Shown in pieces: positions 7,386 to 15,734 of a DNA stretch of 42,856 nucleotides. Where the stretch lies: the NCBI GenBank assembly GCA_900547805.1, contig URIE01000003.1, forward strand, positions 1-42,856. Direction: 5' to 3'. Positions within the stretch are counted from its first letter, which is position 1. Every line of letters starts with the position of its first letter. Both the position numbers and the translations under genes were made by a program. This DNA is from an uncultured Collinsella sp. (GTDB lineage: Bacteria > Actinomycetota > Coriobacteriia > Coriobacteriales > Coriobacteriaceae). The notes beneath the pieces are model-generated. The model was not told where the DNA came from and searched no databases. It saw only the letters and a program-made list of their open reading frames with translations.

Positions 7386-9338
7386 CTACAGGTTCTTGAC
7401 ACCCATCGCGCGCATGGCGTTCAGGATGGCGATGATCGCCACGCCCACGTCGCCAAAGACGGCAAGCCACATGTTGGCGATGCCCAGCGCTGCCAGCACA
7501 AGGATCAGCAGCTTAATGCCCAGCGCAAAGATAATGTTTTGCCAAACAATCGTCATGGTCTTGCGCGCCACGCGGATCGCTCGGGAGATGTTGGACGGCT
7601 TGTCGTCCATCAGCACGACGTCCGCCGCCTCGATTGCGGCGTCGGAACCCATGGCGCCCATGGCAATGCCAACGTCTGCGCGGGTGAGCACGGGTGCGTC
7701 GTTGATACCGTCGCCGACAAAGGCGAGCTTTCCCTTGCCGCTTTCGGCCGCGAGCAGCGCTTCAACACGTTCGACCTTGTCGCCCGGCAGCAGCTGCGCG
7801 TGGAACTCGTCGAGACCGAGTTGCTTGGCCACAGACGCCGCAACCTCCTCGCGGTCGCCCGTGAGCATGACGGTGCGCTTGACGCCGGCGGCGTGCAGGT
7901 CGCGAATCGTTTGCTCCGCATCGACCTTGATGGTGTCGGCAATTACGATGTGGCCGGCATAGGTGCCGTCGACGAGCACGTGGAGGATCGTACCGACGAC
8001 CTCGCAATTGGGAGCGTCGATACCGGCCGCAGCAAGCATCTTGGCGTTGCCGACGACGACATGCTTGCTGTCGATAGTCGCCGTCACGCCATGGCCCGCG
8101 TCGTTGGCGGAGTCGCTCACGCGCTTGGGGTCGACCTCGCCCTGGTAGGCGAAACGCACGGACTGCGCGATGGGGTGATCGGAGAACGACTCCGCAAGGG
8201 CCGCGACCTCGAGTAGCGACTGCTCGGTATAGCCTGCCTCGGGGTGCACCGCGACGACCGAGAACGTGCCGTTGGTGAGCGTGCCGGTTTTGTCGAAGAC
8301 GACGGTATCCACGTCGGCGAGCGTCTCGAGGTAGTTGGAGCCCTTGATGAGAACGCCCAGCTTGGACGCGCCGCCGATGCCGCCAAAGAAGCTCAACGGT
8401 ACGCTGATCACGAGGGCGCACGGGCAGCTGACGACCAGGAAGGTCAGACCGCGCAGAATCCAGTCGGACCAGGCACCGGTGATCAGACCGCCGCCAAGTG
8501 CGAGCACCGCGGCCGCGCCGGTGACGGCGGGCGTGTAGACGCGGGCAAAGCGCGTGATGAAGTTCTCGGTGCGCGCCTTCTTTTCGCTGGCATTCTCCAC
8601 GAGTTCCAGGACGCGCGCGACGGTGGACTCGCCAAAGGGCTTGGTGGTGCGCACGTGGATGAGGCCCGTCATGTTGATGCAGCCGCTGATGATATCGTCG
8701 CCGGACTTGGCGGGGCGGGGGACTGACTCGCCCGTGAGCGCGGCGGTGTCGAGCTGGGTTTCGCCCTCGACGATGACGCCGTCGATAGGCACGCGCTCGC
8801 CGGGCTTGACGACGATGACGGTGCCGACGGCGATGTCATCGGGAAAGACCTGTTCGAGCGTGCCGTCGGGCTGCTCGACGTTAGCGTAGTCGGGCGCGAT
8901 GTCCATCATGGCGCTGATCGACTTGCGGCTCTTGCCCACGGCGTATGCCTGGAACAGCTCGCCGACCTGGTAGAACAGCATGACGGCGGCGCCTTCGGCC
9001 ATGTGCGGGTCGGTATCGGGGAAGAACACCATGGCAAACGCGCCGATGGTCGCGACGGCCATGAGGAAGCTCTCGTCGAACGCCTTGCCGCGGCGGATGT
9101 TGTTGTATGCCTTTTGGAGCACGTCGTAGCCGGCAATCAAAAAAGGCACGAGGAACAGTGCGAAGCTGGCGTAGATGTCGCCCGGGGTGCCGAATGTGGC
9201 GGCGAGGGTGCCGAGCTCCTCGAGGGCGTACACCACCGCAAAAATGCCCAGCGCTACCAGGATGCGGTTGCGCTTATGCTCGAGTGACTCTTTTTTCTTG
9301 CGCTTCTTCTTTTTCTTCTTGGGGTCGGCGGTGGCCAT
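7386..9338 (-). CDS. Heavy-metal P1B-type ATPase (Zn/Cd/Pb efflux)
   Basis: Membrane pump exporting a soft divalent metal, 650 aa. Motifs in order: TGES (202-205), transmembrane metal site SCPCAL (304-309), phosphorylation site DKTGTLT with Asp349, SDHPIA as the HP motif, and GDGINDAP near the C-terminal end. The CPC plus HP motifs define P1B ATPases of the ZntA/CadA group. The N-terminus has no HMA domain; it is a lysine-rich tail instead, and a free HMA protein is encoded just upstream. Start ATG 9338 is chosen over the open frame to 9521 because GGGAGGA precedes it and the protein becomes ATPase-like there. Last gene of the arsR-hma-ATPase operon. Confidence 0.95.
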   Translation of the reverse strand: MATADPKKKKKKRKKKESLEHKRNRILVALGIFAVVYALEELGTLAATFGTPGDIYASFALFLVPFLIAGYDVLQKAYNNIRRGKAFDESFLMAVATIGAFAMVFFPDTDPHMAEGAAVMLFYQVGELFQAYAVGKSRKSISAMMDIAPDYANVEQPDGTLEQVFPDDIAVGTVIVVKPGERVPIDGVIVEGETQLDTAALTGESVPRPAKSGDDIISGCINMTGLIHVRTTKPFGESTVARVLELVENASEKKARTENFITRFARVYTPAVTGAAAVLALGGGLITGAWSDWILRGLTFLVVSCPCALVISVPLSFFGGIGGASKLGVLIKGSNYLETLADVDTVVFDKTGTLTNGTFSVVAVHPEAGYTEQSLLEVAALAESFSDHPIAQSVRFAYQGEVDPKRVSDSANDAGHGVTATIDSKHVVVGNAKMLAAAGIDAPNCEVVGTILHVLVDGTYAGHIVIADTIKVDAEQTIRDLHAAGVKRTVMLTGDREEVAASVAKQLGLDEFHAQLLPGDKVERVEALLAAESGKGKLAFVGDGINDAPVLTRADVGIAMGAMGSDAAIEAADVVLMDDKPSNISRAIRVARKTMTIVWQNIIFALGIKLLILVLAALGIANMWLAVFGDVGVAIIAILNAMRAMGVKNL

Positions 9339-9363
9339 GACTCGTATCCTCCCATTTGAATGA

Positions 9364-9381
9364 ATGAACACTCGCTCATAT
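9364..9381 (-). promoter_or_regulatory. Third ArsR-type operator, before the ATPase gene
   Basis: ATGAACACTCGCTCATAT closely resembles the two operator copies at the arsR promoter (ATGAACATGCGCTCATAT). It lies 26 bp upstream of the ATPase start codon, between the HMA gene and the ATPase, suggesting a second, internal control point. Confidence 0.7.
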
Positions 9382-9438
9382 AATTTCGCGAGCAAAGGCC
9401 GCGGCAAGCGCGGCCTTGCAGGTTGGCGTAAACCTGGG

Positions 9439-9657
9439 CTAGAGAATAATCTCGCAGTCCGGCTCGGCGTCGGCCGTAAACTCAACAACGCGGTTGAGCA
9501 CCTCGTCGAACTCAGCATCATCGGCCTCGAGCGTCAGCTTCTGGGTCATAAAGTTGACGGACACGGATTTAACGCCCTCGAGCTTGGCCAGCTCGTCCTG
9601 AAGCTCACGCGCGCAGTTGGCGCAGTCGATCTCGTCGAGTTTAAACTGCTTTTTCAT
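9439..9657 (-). CDS. Small heavy-metal-associated (HMA) domain protein
   Basis: A 72-aa single-domain metallochaperone-like protein. The metal-binding loop IDCANCA supplies Cys12 and Cys15, and the rest fits the ferredoxin-like HMA fold (a later segment reads LEGVKSVSVNF). It probably hands metal to the pump encoded next, replacing the missing N-terminal HMA domain of that ATPase. It follows arsR by 63 bp on the same strand. Confidence 0.9.
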   Translation of the reverse strand: MKKQFKLDEIDCANCARELQDELAKLEGVKSVSVNFMTQKLTLEADDAEFDEVLNRVVEFTADAEPDCEIIL

Positions 9658-9720
9658 GGTGGGTTCCTTTCCCTGTTTTTGCGGCTTGGGTGCAGGCCGC
9701 GCTGGTACCGTGGTTGGTTG

Positions 9721-10086
9721 CTATTCGCAGATATGGCTCATGCCCTGGTTGAGCATGGTGTAGACGTGGTCGTCGGCGAGCGAGTAGAGAATGTTGCGGC
9801 CGTCGCGTCGGAATTTAACTAGGTGCGACTGCTTGAGTGTGCGCAGCTGGTGCGATACTGCCGACTGCGAGGTTTCGGTCGCTTCGGCGATGTCTGCCAC
9901 GCAGAGCTCGCGGCCCATGAGGGCATAGAGAATCTTGATACGCGTGGTGTCGCTGAAGACCTTGAACAGGTCGGCGAGGTCGTAGAGAAGCTCCTCGTCG
10001 GGAAGGTCCTCGGGCGAGCAGGTGGTGGGGATCACGGGCTCGGTGGCCTCGGTGTCGGGTTTCGTTTCATCAACGCGGATGCTCAT
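9721..10086 (-). CDS. ArsR/SmtB family zinc-type metal sensor
   Basis: Metal-responsive repressor, 121 aa. The winged helix contains ELCVADIAEATETSQSAVSHQL. The C-terminal helix carries D105, H107, H118 and E121, whose spacing (+2, +11, +3) is the same as the SmtB alpha-5 zinc site D104/H106/H117/E120. Only one Cys lies in the alpha-3 region, so a CadC-type Cd/Pb thiolate site is less likely. It heads the operon for HMA protein and efflux ATPase, and operators overlap its own promoter. Zinc sensing is inferred from ligand spacing. Confidence 0.93.
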   Translation of the reverse strand: MSIRVDETKPDTEATEPVIPTTCSPEDLPDEELLYDLADLFKVFSDTTRIKILYALMGRELCVADIAEATETSQSAVSHQLRTLKQSHLVKFRRDGRNILYSLADDHVYTMLNQGMSHICE

Positions 10087-10099
10087 TGCAATATCCTTT

Positions 10100-10160
10100 C
10101 ATATGAACATGCGCTCATATAACTTACTTCCGATTATATGAGCGCATGTTCATATGTCAA
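10100..10160 (-). promoter_or_regulatory. arsR operon promoter with two mirrored operators
   Basis: On the minus strand TTGACA (10160-10155) is separated by 16 bp from TATAAT (10138-10133), a consensus pair. A 21-bp sequence at 10136-10156 lies in the spacer and across the -10, and its perfect reverse complement at 10100-10120 lies just after the expected start site. Each copy is an imperfect TATGA...TCATA dyad, as expected for ArsR/SmtB binding. Repression by promoter occlusion is inferred. Confidence 0.9.
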
Positions 10161-10505
10161 TGACGTTCAGGTAATTCGTCGCACAAAATGATGGGGAATA
10201 GTGGACGAGATTCCGGACTGAGCGGTTTTGATAGCCGATGCCGGGGTGGGTGCCCCCGCGCCGTGCAAAAATTGGAGTATTCTGCAACTATAGGGGGTCC
10301 GTTAATCTATTCCAGGCCAAATAAAGCCGCTCAAGAGTTATCCAAGGGCGGTAAACAGACAAGGTCTTCCTCAAATGTTGCCTAACGTTCTCGTTCGATA
10401 GCGTTTTTGTTTCTCATTTGGATTAACTTGTGGGTGCTGGAGGGCCGACCCTGCTGAATACTCGCAATTTTGCACATCGCTAGGGTACCCACCTTGTTAG
10501 CCGGT
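10161..10505. repeat. Intergenic region with an inverted pair of a 24-bp motif
   Basis: No gene seen. The motif GTGCAAAAATTGGAGTATTC at 10263-10282 (extending to 10286) recurs inverted at 10452-10475, with 20 of 24 positions matching. The segment between has no clear reading frame. Base composition is lower in GC than the neighbours. Function unknown; a repeated intergenic element is possible. Confidence 0.55.
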
Positions 10506-11696
10506 CTAGCTTCCGGCCCCGAAGATTCTGCCCTCGGGCGCGAGGCTGCTTATTTGGGCAAATGATGGGCTGTCGGATTCGACAGTCTGCATGTCATCGA
10601 TTGCCGGAACTTCATTTATTGTCGGGTCATCCAGCGTGATGCCTTCGAGTGTTGCTTTTTCGAGGTCGATTCGTTGACGATCTTCGGAATCCTGGCGAAG
10701 CTGCTTCTGAATTCGCTTTTTCTCTTCTATAAACCTTCTGAGCACAAACTGTCTCAGGTCCTCCTGCATGATTTGAAAGTCTTTTGGCAGACGCGAGGGA
10801 CGTATGCCCTCTTTCCGTTGGATCGCCTCCATGACCCTAACGAAAGCGCTGGCATGCATAAAGGAATAACGACTGACGGTGATGATTCCGTATCCCATGG
10901 ACGCAAGCGCATTCTTGCGCTCCTCATCGATGGCGCGGTCTTCTTCCGCGTCATGATAAAACCCGTTGTATTCAATGTCTGTGCGAGATTTCTTTAGATA
11001 CGCATCCATAAAGAACTTTTTGCGTCTCGTGAGATTCTTTGCGGCAGCGGTGACCTGCACCTCGTAATCGGTCTCAATTCCCTTAATACCAAGCCCTCCT
11101 TCGCTTTTGGGCAGCGTCAGCATCATGACAAAGGCCGTTTCCATAGGAGACCGGCATCCGTCGCGCACACATTGGATCGCCTTTCGGGCAAGGGCCAGAC
11201 CGTCGCATCTGGTAATGGAATTAAAGAACTGTTTCAACCTCTTGGTCGAGGTGAGCGCGAAACGCTCGTTATAAGAGGTGGAAGAGCCGGTTCCAAGGGA
11301 GTAAACGCCGCACAATTCAAAGTAGTACTCCACCAGTTCGCGAAAAGGGAGATAGGTGGCGGCCTGAAGCGCGCAAAGCTCAACGCCAACAATGAAGATG
11401 CCATCTTTGAGCTCTATAAAGCGTGAGTTCGAGAATCGTTTTGACGTAACGTGGCATTGACAGTTCATTGCGTAGCGCGCATTCCTGCGATCAAACACCA
11501 TCACCTCGATGGAATCATTTGCGTCGAGGGAAACATTGTGTTTGGTGAGCCATTCTGCGGCTGCGTCAAGGAGCGTTCCGGTGGGACATGATCCGTAAAT
11601 CGCGGCAGGGTTACAGGGCTTGGTGTCTTTCGCAGACGCCGAATGCGCGGCCTGGTAGACCGCTTTTGCAGTGGTATGTGACAATACGATACTCAT
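10506..11696 (-). CDS. AbiEi/DUF559-like nuclease-fold protein, orphan
   Basis: Uncharacterised 396-aa protein. The N-terminus VLSHTTAKAVY resembles the 'SHxSA' motif of AbiEi-type antitoxin-like proteins. The middle contains GVELCALQAATYLPFRELVEYYFELCGVYS. The C-terminal part has the layout of a Vsr/DUF559 PD-(D/E)xK fold: E186 in SPMETA, D231 in MDAYL, E242 in IEYNG, H248, then EERKNALASMGYGIITVSR. A charged tail of about 80 residues follows. It shares this plan with the gene at 19918-20967. Lower GC than its surroundings suggests transfer. No partner gene adjoins it, and no clear ribosome-binding site is seen. Confidence 0.7.
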   Translation of the reverse strand: MSIVLSHTTAKAVYQAAHSASAKDTKPCNPAAIYGSCPTGTLLDAAAEWLTKHNVSLDANDSIEVMVFDRRNARYAMNCQCHVTSKRFSNSRFIELKDGIFIVGVELCALQAATYLPFRELVEYYFELCGVYSLGTGSSTSYNERFALTSTKRLKQFFNSITRCDGLALARKAIQCVRDGCRSPMETAFVMMLTLPKSEGGLGIKGIETDYEVQVTAAAKNLTRRKKFFMDAYLKKSRTDIEYNGFYHDAEEDRAIDEERKNALASMGYGIITVSRYSFMHASAFVRVMEAIQRKEGIRPSRLPKDFQIMQEDLRQFVLRRFIEEKKRIQKQLRQDSEDRQRIDLEKATLEGITLDDPTINEVPAIDDMQTVESDSPSFAQISSLAPEGRIFGAGS

Positions 11697-12045
11697 GGTA
11701 TATATCGTGTCAGCTAATGCCGTGTTGATGGCGCTGAGTGGGAAAGTCGTTTTAGGGGCCTAACCAAATGCTGTCCAAAAGCTTGACGCAATTATGGGTT
11801 GGCACGCCTAAAATCAATGTTCTCGCAGCTTAGCTATAGCATATAAAAACTCAATTGCTGCACATTTGATATCGATGCATCACCATCCGACAACGAATTA
11901 CGTGTCGGGAATTGGCCGAAATCGTTCAAAATGAGGGTTCAGAATTTGTGATGGCAGATCTATCTATGGAACGTAGGGCGGCCCCGCTGCGGTGTTTCCC
12001 GCTGCGAGGCCGCTCGTGAGCAAGCAGTGTTTGTCGCAGGCGTTG
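11697..12045. other. AT-richer intergenic region
   Basis: No gene is supported. On the minus strand a weak promoter-like pair (TTGATT, 17 bp, TAATTG, around 11790-11820) could serve the leftward gene. Near 11979-12012 GCGGCC and GGCCGC face each other without a T-tract, possibly the 3' structure of the exonuclease transcript. Confidence 0.4.
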
Positions 12046-13014
12046 CTATTTCGCGAATAGGTTCTTGAGGTTGAACTCGGCCTGTACCGTGCGGAGCATG
12101 AGGTCGGTGTCGTCGAGGCCCAGGTGCTGCTCGTTGGCGTCGGGCGCGAGGGTGCCGCGACGGCGTGCCCAGTTCTCGAGCGCGGCTGGCGCGGACTCAC
12201 GGGGGAGCGAGCGCACGTCGGCGTCCAGGCTGCGGCAGATCTGGCGCGAGTCGATGACGATAATCTTACCCGCGCGGCGTGCCTCGGCGTAACCGTCCAG
12301 GTGAATCTTGAACCAGCTGTCCTCAAAGGCGGCGTTATGCGCCATGTACGGGTACTTTTTCATAAGCTTGAGCAGCTGCTTTTGCAGCTCCTTGTTCTCG
12401 CGGAAGGGCGTTTTGCCGTCGATGTCGTCCCAGGTAATGTGGTGGATATTCGACAGCGGCACCTCTTCGCCGCGGTAGATGTCGGGCAGGCCGCAGTAGT
12501 GCGCCTCGGCGTCGTGCGGGATGGCGTCGCTGGTGAGTTCCATGATCTCCCAGCCGACGTTGATGATATAACCGCGTTCGGGTGCACGGCCGGTGGTCTC
12601 GATGTCGATACCGAGCACGGTGCCCTGGATGGGCTTGCGGGCGTAGGCCACGCCGAGCGCGTCGCGGTCACCGCGGATCTCGCGCATAACGGACGCGGCG
12701 GTGCGCTTTTGCATTTTGCCGATAGCGGCGCAGGTGTCGGCGTCGGACAGGCCGCGCGAGAGCGTCGCGGGCGTCACATTGCGCAGGCGTGCCTCGCCAA
12801 TCTGGTCGCAAAGGTCGCGGTTGCGGTCGGCCAGGTCGCGCACGGTGGCAAAGTCGAAGCCGGGGTCGTCCTCGGCAGTAAAATACTCGGTCTCGAGCAC
12901 CTTGAGGGCCTCTTCGCCCTTCTGGCGCTCGGACTCCATGGCACCGTGATCGCCATAGATAAACATAGGGATAAACGGCTGACGCTCGTATTCAAGTGCT
13001 TGCGAAACGTTCAT
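12046..13014 (-). CDS. DEDDh 3'-5' exonuclease domain protein
   Basis: Exonuclease-family protein of 322 aa. Exo I motif GIDIETTG gives D137 and E139, Exo II is AHNAAFEDSWF with D232, and Exo III is QHLGLDDTD with H297 and D302, the H-x4-D spacing of the DEDDh group (DnaQ-like). The first 125 residues are a charged, helical extension with no recognised domain. AAGGAG lies 8 nt before the ATG at 13014. A role in DNA or RNA end trimming is likely; the substrate is unknown. Confidence 0.85.
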   Translation of the reverse strand: MNVSQALEYERQPFIPMFIYGDHGAMESERQKGEEALKVLETEYFTAEDDPGFDFATVRDLADRNRDLCDQIGEARLRNVTPATLSRGLSDADTCAAIGKMQKRTAASVMREIRGDRDALGVAYARKPIQGTVLGIDIETTGRAPERGYIINVGWEIMELTSDAIPHDAEAHYCGLPDIYRGEEVPLSNIHHITWDDIDGKTPFRENKELQKQLLKLMKKYPYMAHNAAFEDSWFKIHLDGYAEARRAGKIIVIDSRQICRSLDADVRSLPRESAPAALENWARRRGTLAPDANEQHLGLDDTDLMLRTVQAEFNLKNLFAK

Positions 13015-13095
13015 AGGCTGCTCCTTGGACGGGCCGCGTCGCGCGGCTCGGGGTTACTGAGTTATGGCGAGATGATAGTTTACCATGGGCAACTA

Positions 13096-13136
13096 TTGGC
13101 ACCACGCCTAGGTCAACTACAATACCCTAGTTGACC
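13096..13136 (+). promoter_or_regulatory. Promoter and dyad operator for the metal exporter
   Basis: TTGGCA (13096-13101), 16 bp, TACAAT (13118-13123) forms a plausible promoter. A perfect dyad, GGTCAACTA (13111-13119) with TAGTTGACC (13128-13136) and an 8-bp spacer, covers the -10 box. This is the arrangement of a repressor operator. The regulator is not identified. Confidence 0.65.
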
Positions 13137-13185
13137 GCTAGGACTTTTACAATGCTGCCGAAAGACACGAAAGGTTCCATCCGTC

Positions 13186-14280
13186 ATGGATTTACTGATA
13201 GATATTTTGCTCGACGCCGGCAAGGACACGCTGTCGCTGGTGCCGTTTTTGTTGGTGACGTATCTGGCCCTCGAGACCCTGGAGCACGTCGCGGGTGACA
13301 GCGTTAACGGCGCCATCAAGCGCGCCGGTGCCGCGGGCCCCGTGGTTGGCTCGTTGCTGGGCATGGTGCCGCAGTGCGGCTTTTCGGCCATGGCAGCAAC
13401 GCTGTACGCCGGCCGTGTCGTGACCTTGGGCACGTTGGTGGCGGTGTTCCTTTCGACCTCCGATGAGATGCTGCCGCTGTTGCTTGCCGAGCAGGTGCCC
13501 GTGCAGACCATGGCGATGCTTTTGGCTTCGAAGGCACTGATCGCGCTAGCCACGGGCTTTATCGTGGATGCCGCCATTCGCGGCCTGCGTCGTAATGCTC
13601 GCGCTCATGCGGCGATTCGCCGTACCGTGCTGGGAACCGCGGCCAACCCGGCCCACGTGAACTGCGCGCACGACGACCACACTGGCGGTGACATCATCGA
13701 CGAGGTGGCCGAGGCGGGCGTGAGCGCCGACCACATCCACGAGTTATGCGAGCGCGACCATTGCGGTTGCGATGATGATGAAGATGAACATGAGCGCGAC
13801 CACGGACACAGCCATGATCACGGTCACACGGGCGAGCATGAGCACCACCACGGCCACAGCCACGACCACTCCCACGAGGGCGCGCCCGTTCTGTCGATTA
13901 GCCGCAGTGCGATCTCGCACACCATACAGGTATCGGTATTCATTTTTCTGGTGACGCTGATTCTGGTCACCGTGCTCGAGACGTTCGGCGAATCGGCGAT
14001 TGAGCAGTTCCTGCGCGGTAACGAGACGCTTGCGGTTCTGGGCTCGGCGCTTGTCGGCCTGATTCCCAACTGCTCGGCCAGCGTCGTCATCACGCAGCTG
14101 TATCTGGAAGGTGCGCTGCAGCTGGCACCGATGCTCGCCGGCACGCTTATCTCCGCCGGCGTGGGCTACCTGGTGCTGTTCCGTACCAACCGCAGCGCCC
14201 GCGAAAACGTCGTGTTCCTGATTATGATGTACGTTATCGGCGCGGGCTGGGGTCTCATCCTTTCCGCCTTTGGCCTCTAA
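13186..14280 (+). CDS. Putative 10-TM heavy-metal exporter (ArsP_2-like) with His-rich loop
   Basis: Membrane protein of 364 aa resembling the family annotated as putative manganese or arsenic exporter. Two hydrophobic halves carry matching Pro-x-Cys motifs, GMVPQCGFSAM (C64) and GLIPNCSASV (C296), suggesting an internal duplication. Between them residues 157-230 form a His/Asp-rich hydrophilic loop with runs such as DHGHSHDHGH, a likely metal-binding or buffering segment. A dyad operator overlaps its promoter. The transported ion cannot be stated; Mn, Zn or another divalent metal is more consistent with the His loop than arsenite. Confidence 0.82.
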   Translation: MDLLIDILLDAGKDTLSLVPFLLVTYLALETLEHVAGDSVNGAIKRAGAAGPVVGSLLGMVPQCGFSAMAATLYAGRVVTLGTLVAVFLSTSDEMLPLLLAEQVPVQTMAMLLASKALIALATGFIVDAAIRGLRRNARAHAAIRRTVLGTAANPAHVNCAHDDHTGGDIIDEVAEAGVSADHIHELCERDHCGCDDDEDEHERDHGHSHDHGHTGEHEHHHGHSHDHSHEGAPVLSISRSAISHTIQVSVFIFLVTLILVTVLETFGESAIEQFLRGNETLAVLGSALVGLIPNCSASVVITQLYLEGALQLAPMLAGTLISAGVGYLVLFRTNRSARENVVFLIMMYVIGAGWGLILSAFGL

Positions 14281-14321
14281 GTAGATGTTTGGGATAGGCC
14301 GTAAAAACTGGGGTATATCGT

Positions 14322-14409
14322 AAAATCTACCGCCATGACTTGGGCGTTGGATGCGCGTCAATCGCCAAAACAAAAAGGTAGATTTTTAGGCATGTCCCAA
14401 AAATCTACC
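14322..14409 (-). terminator. Terminator for the leftward yaiI transcript, with an alternative arm
   Basis: On the minus strand the 11-bp stem 14409-14399 with 14387-14377 is followed directly by TTTTTGTTTT, a strong intrinsic terminator for the leftward DUF308/YaiI genes. A further AAAATCTACC copy at 14322-14331 could pair with the same arm, giving two exclusive folds. Confidence 0.85.
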
Positions 14410-14413
14410 TTGG

Positions 14414-14896
14414 TTAGCGCAACAGCTCGGTGAGGTTGCGTTTAAAGCGGGCGCGGTCTTCGCTGGTAAATGCCGCCGGTCCGCGAGTGCGTCCGCCGGC
14501 GCGGCGCACCTTCTTTTCCTCGTGGCGAATAAACAGCTGCATGTCGATGGTTGCTTTGTCGTAGACGCGCCCGCGCACACCGATAGCGGCGGCATTGCGC
14601 CCGAGCACCATGCTCGCCAAGCCAATGTCCTGCGTCACGACCACGTCGCCCGCCTGCAGGCGTTCGACAATGGCAAAGTCGGCGCTGTCGGCGCCCACGC
14701 TCACGTCGAGCGTCGTGACCCAAAAGCCGCGTCGCGCGTGCTCGGCATCGCGCGGGTCGTCGCGGCGAATGTGCCGTTCTAGGTTTTGCGTGCTGTTGCC
14801 GGCGATAACAACGGCGACGCCCGCCCGCCGCGCGCAGTCAATTGACTCGCGCGTGACTGGGCAGGCGTCGGCATCAATAAAGAGCGTTCGCGGCAT
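14414..14896 (-). CDS. YaiI/YqxD family protein (DUF188)
   Basis: Conserved protein of 160 aa, full family length. The start MPRTLFIDADACPVTRE with its Asp pair, the segment VVTQDIGLASMVLGRNAAAIGVRG, and RTRGPAAFTSEDRARFKRNL near the end are typical of DUF188. The fold is thought to be PIN-like, so an RNA-related activity is possible, but none is established. The ATG follows the DUF308 stop directly, with no gap. Confidence 0.92.
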   Translation of the reverse strand: MPRTLFIDADACPVTRESIDCARRAGVAVVIAGNSTQNLERHIRRDDPRDAEHARRGFWVTTLDVSVGADSADFAIVERLQAGDVVVTQDIGLASMVLGRNAAAIGVRGRVYDKATIDMQLFIRHEEKKVRRAGGRTRGPAAFTSEDRARFKRNLTELLR

Positions 14897-15499
14897 CTAG
14901 TGCACCAGTTTGCCAAATTGAATAGCGCGAACAATCAGCGTTACGCCAAACACCAGCAGCGCGGCGCCGCTAAAGATGACGAGCATCTTGGCCGACCACA
15001 GCGGATAGATAAACACGAACATGCCGGCGATGATGGAAAGTGCGCCGCTCAGGATGGCGAGGGCGCGGTTGGACGAAAGCTCGGACTCCAGAATGGACAT
15101 GACACCTTCGACAATCCAGCCAAAGCCGGCCACGATAACCACCATCGTGGTGAGCGTCGCGGTCGAGAAGGCCTGGTTGCGCAGGATTATGACGCCGCCC
15201 AAGATAATGAGTAGGTTGGAGATGATGCTCGTCACGCGCCAGCCGGTGGGCAGCAGCGGCTCAAAAATGGCAGTGAACAGTCTGATGGCAGCAGTGATTA
15301 CAAAGTAAAAACCCAGGACGGTCGTCAAAAAGACGAGGGACTTGGCGGGTGCAAAAAGCAGCGCGATACCAGCAATGAGTGCTAAGACGCCCGTGATGGC
15401 GTAGATCCAGCGTACGGCCTTGACGGCTTTGCCCGCCATGCTTTTCTCGTCAAATCCAAACTGGCTCGATTTTTGGTCATCGTTCTTAAAGATGCCCAT
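14897..15499 (-). CDS. HdeD-like DUF308 membrane protein
   Basis: Integral membrane protein of 200 aa with about six hydrophobic helices arranged as repeated pairs, as in HdeD/DUF308 proteins. A short hydrophilic N-terminus (MGIFKNDDQKSSQFGFDEKS) precedes the first helix. AAGGAG lies before the ATG. It is first in a two-gene transcript with yaiI. HdeD is linked to acid stress in enterics; that role is not shown here. Confidence 0.82.
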   Translation of the reverse strand: MGIFKNDDQKSSQFGFDEKSMAGKAVKAVRWIYAITGVLALIAGIALLFAPAKSLVFLTTVLGFYFVITAAIRLFTAIFEPLLPTGWRVTSIISNLLIILGGVIILRNQAFSTATLTTMVVIVAGFGWIVEGVMSILESELSSNRALAILSGALSIIAGMFVFIYPLWSAKMLVIFSGAALLVFGVTLIVRAIQFGKLVH

Positions 15500-15734
15500 A
15501 ATGTCTCCTTTCCGTGCGGCGTAAGCCTTGATCGTTACAACCAGTATCCCCTAAGGGCGCTGACGTATGGGTCGGGGAGGGCGAAACGTAACCCAAAGGC
15601 CCCGAATTGTTTCCGTTGTTCCCCACGTCGCGATTTTCTATTCAACAGGTGTAGAACATTGCAGCCCTGTTCGTTATTGCCTACGTTTTAGGTTAGATTT
15701 TCCTAAGGACAATTGGCTTGTATTGGGGGTCCCT

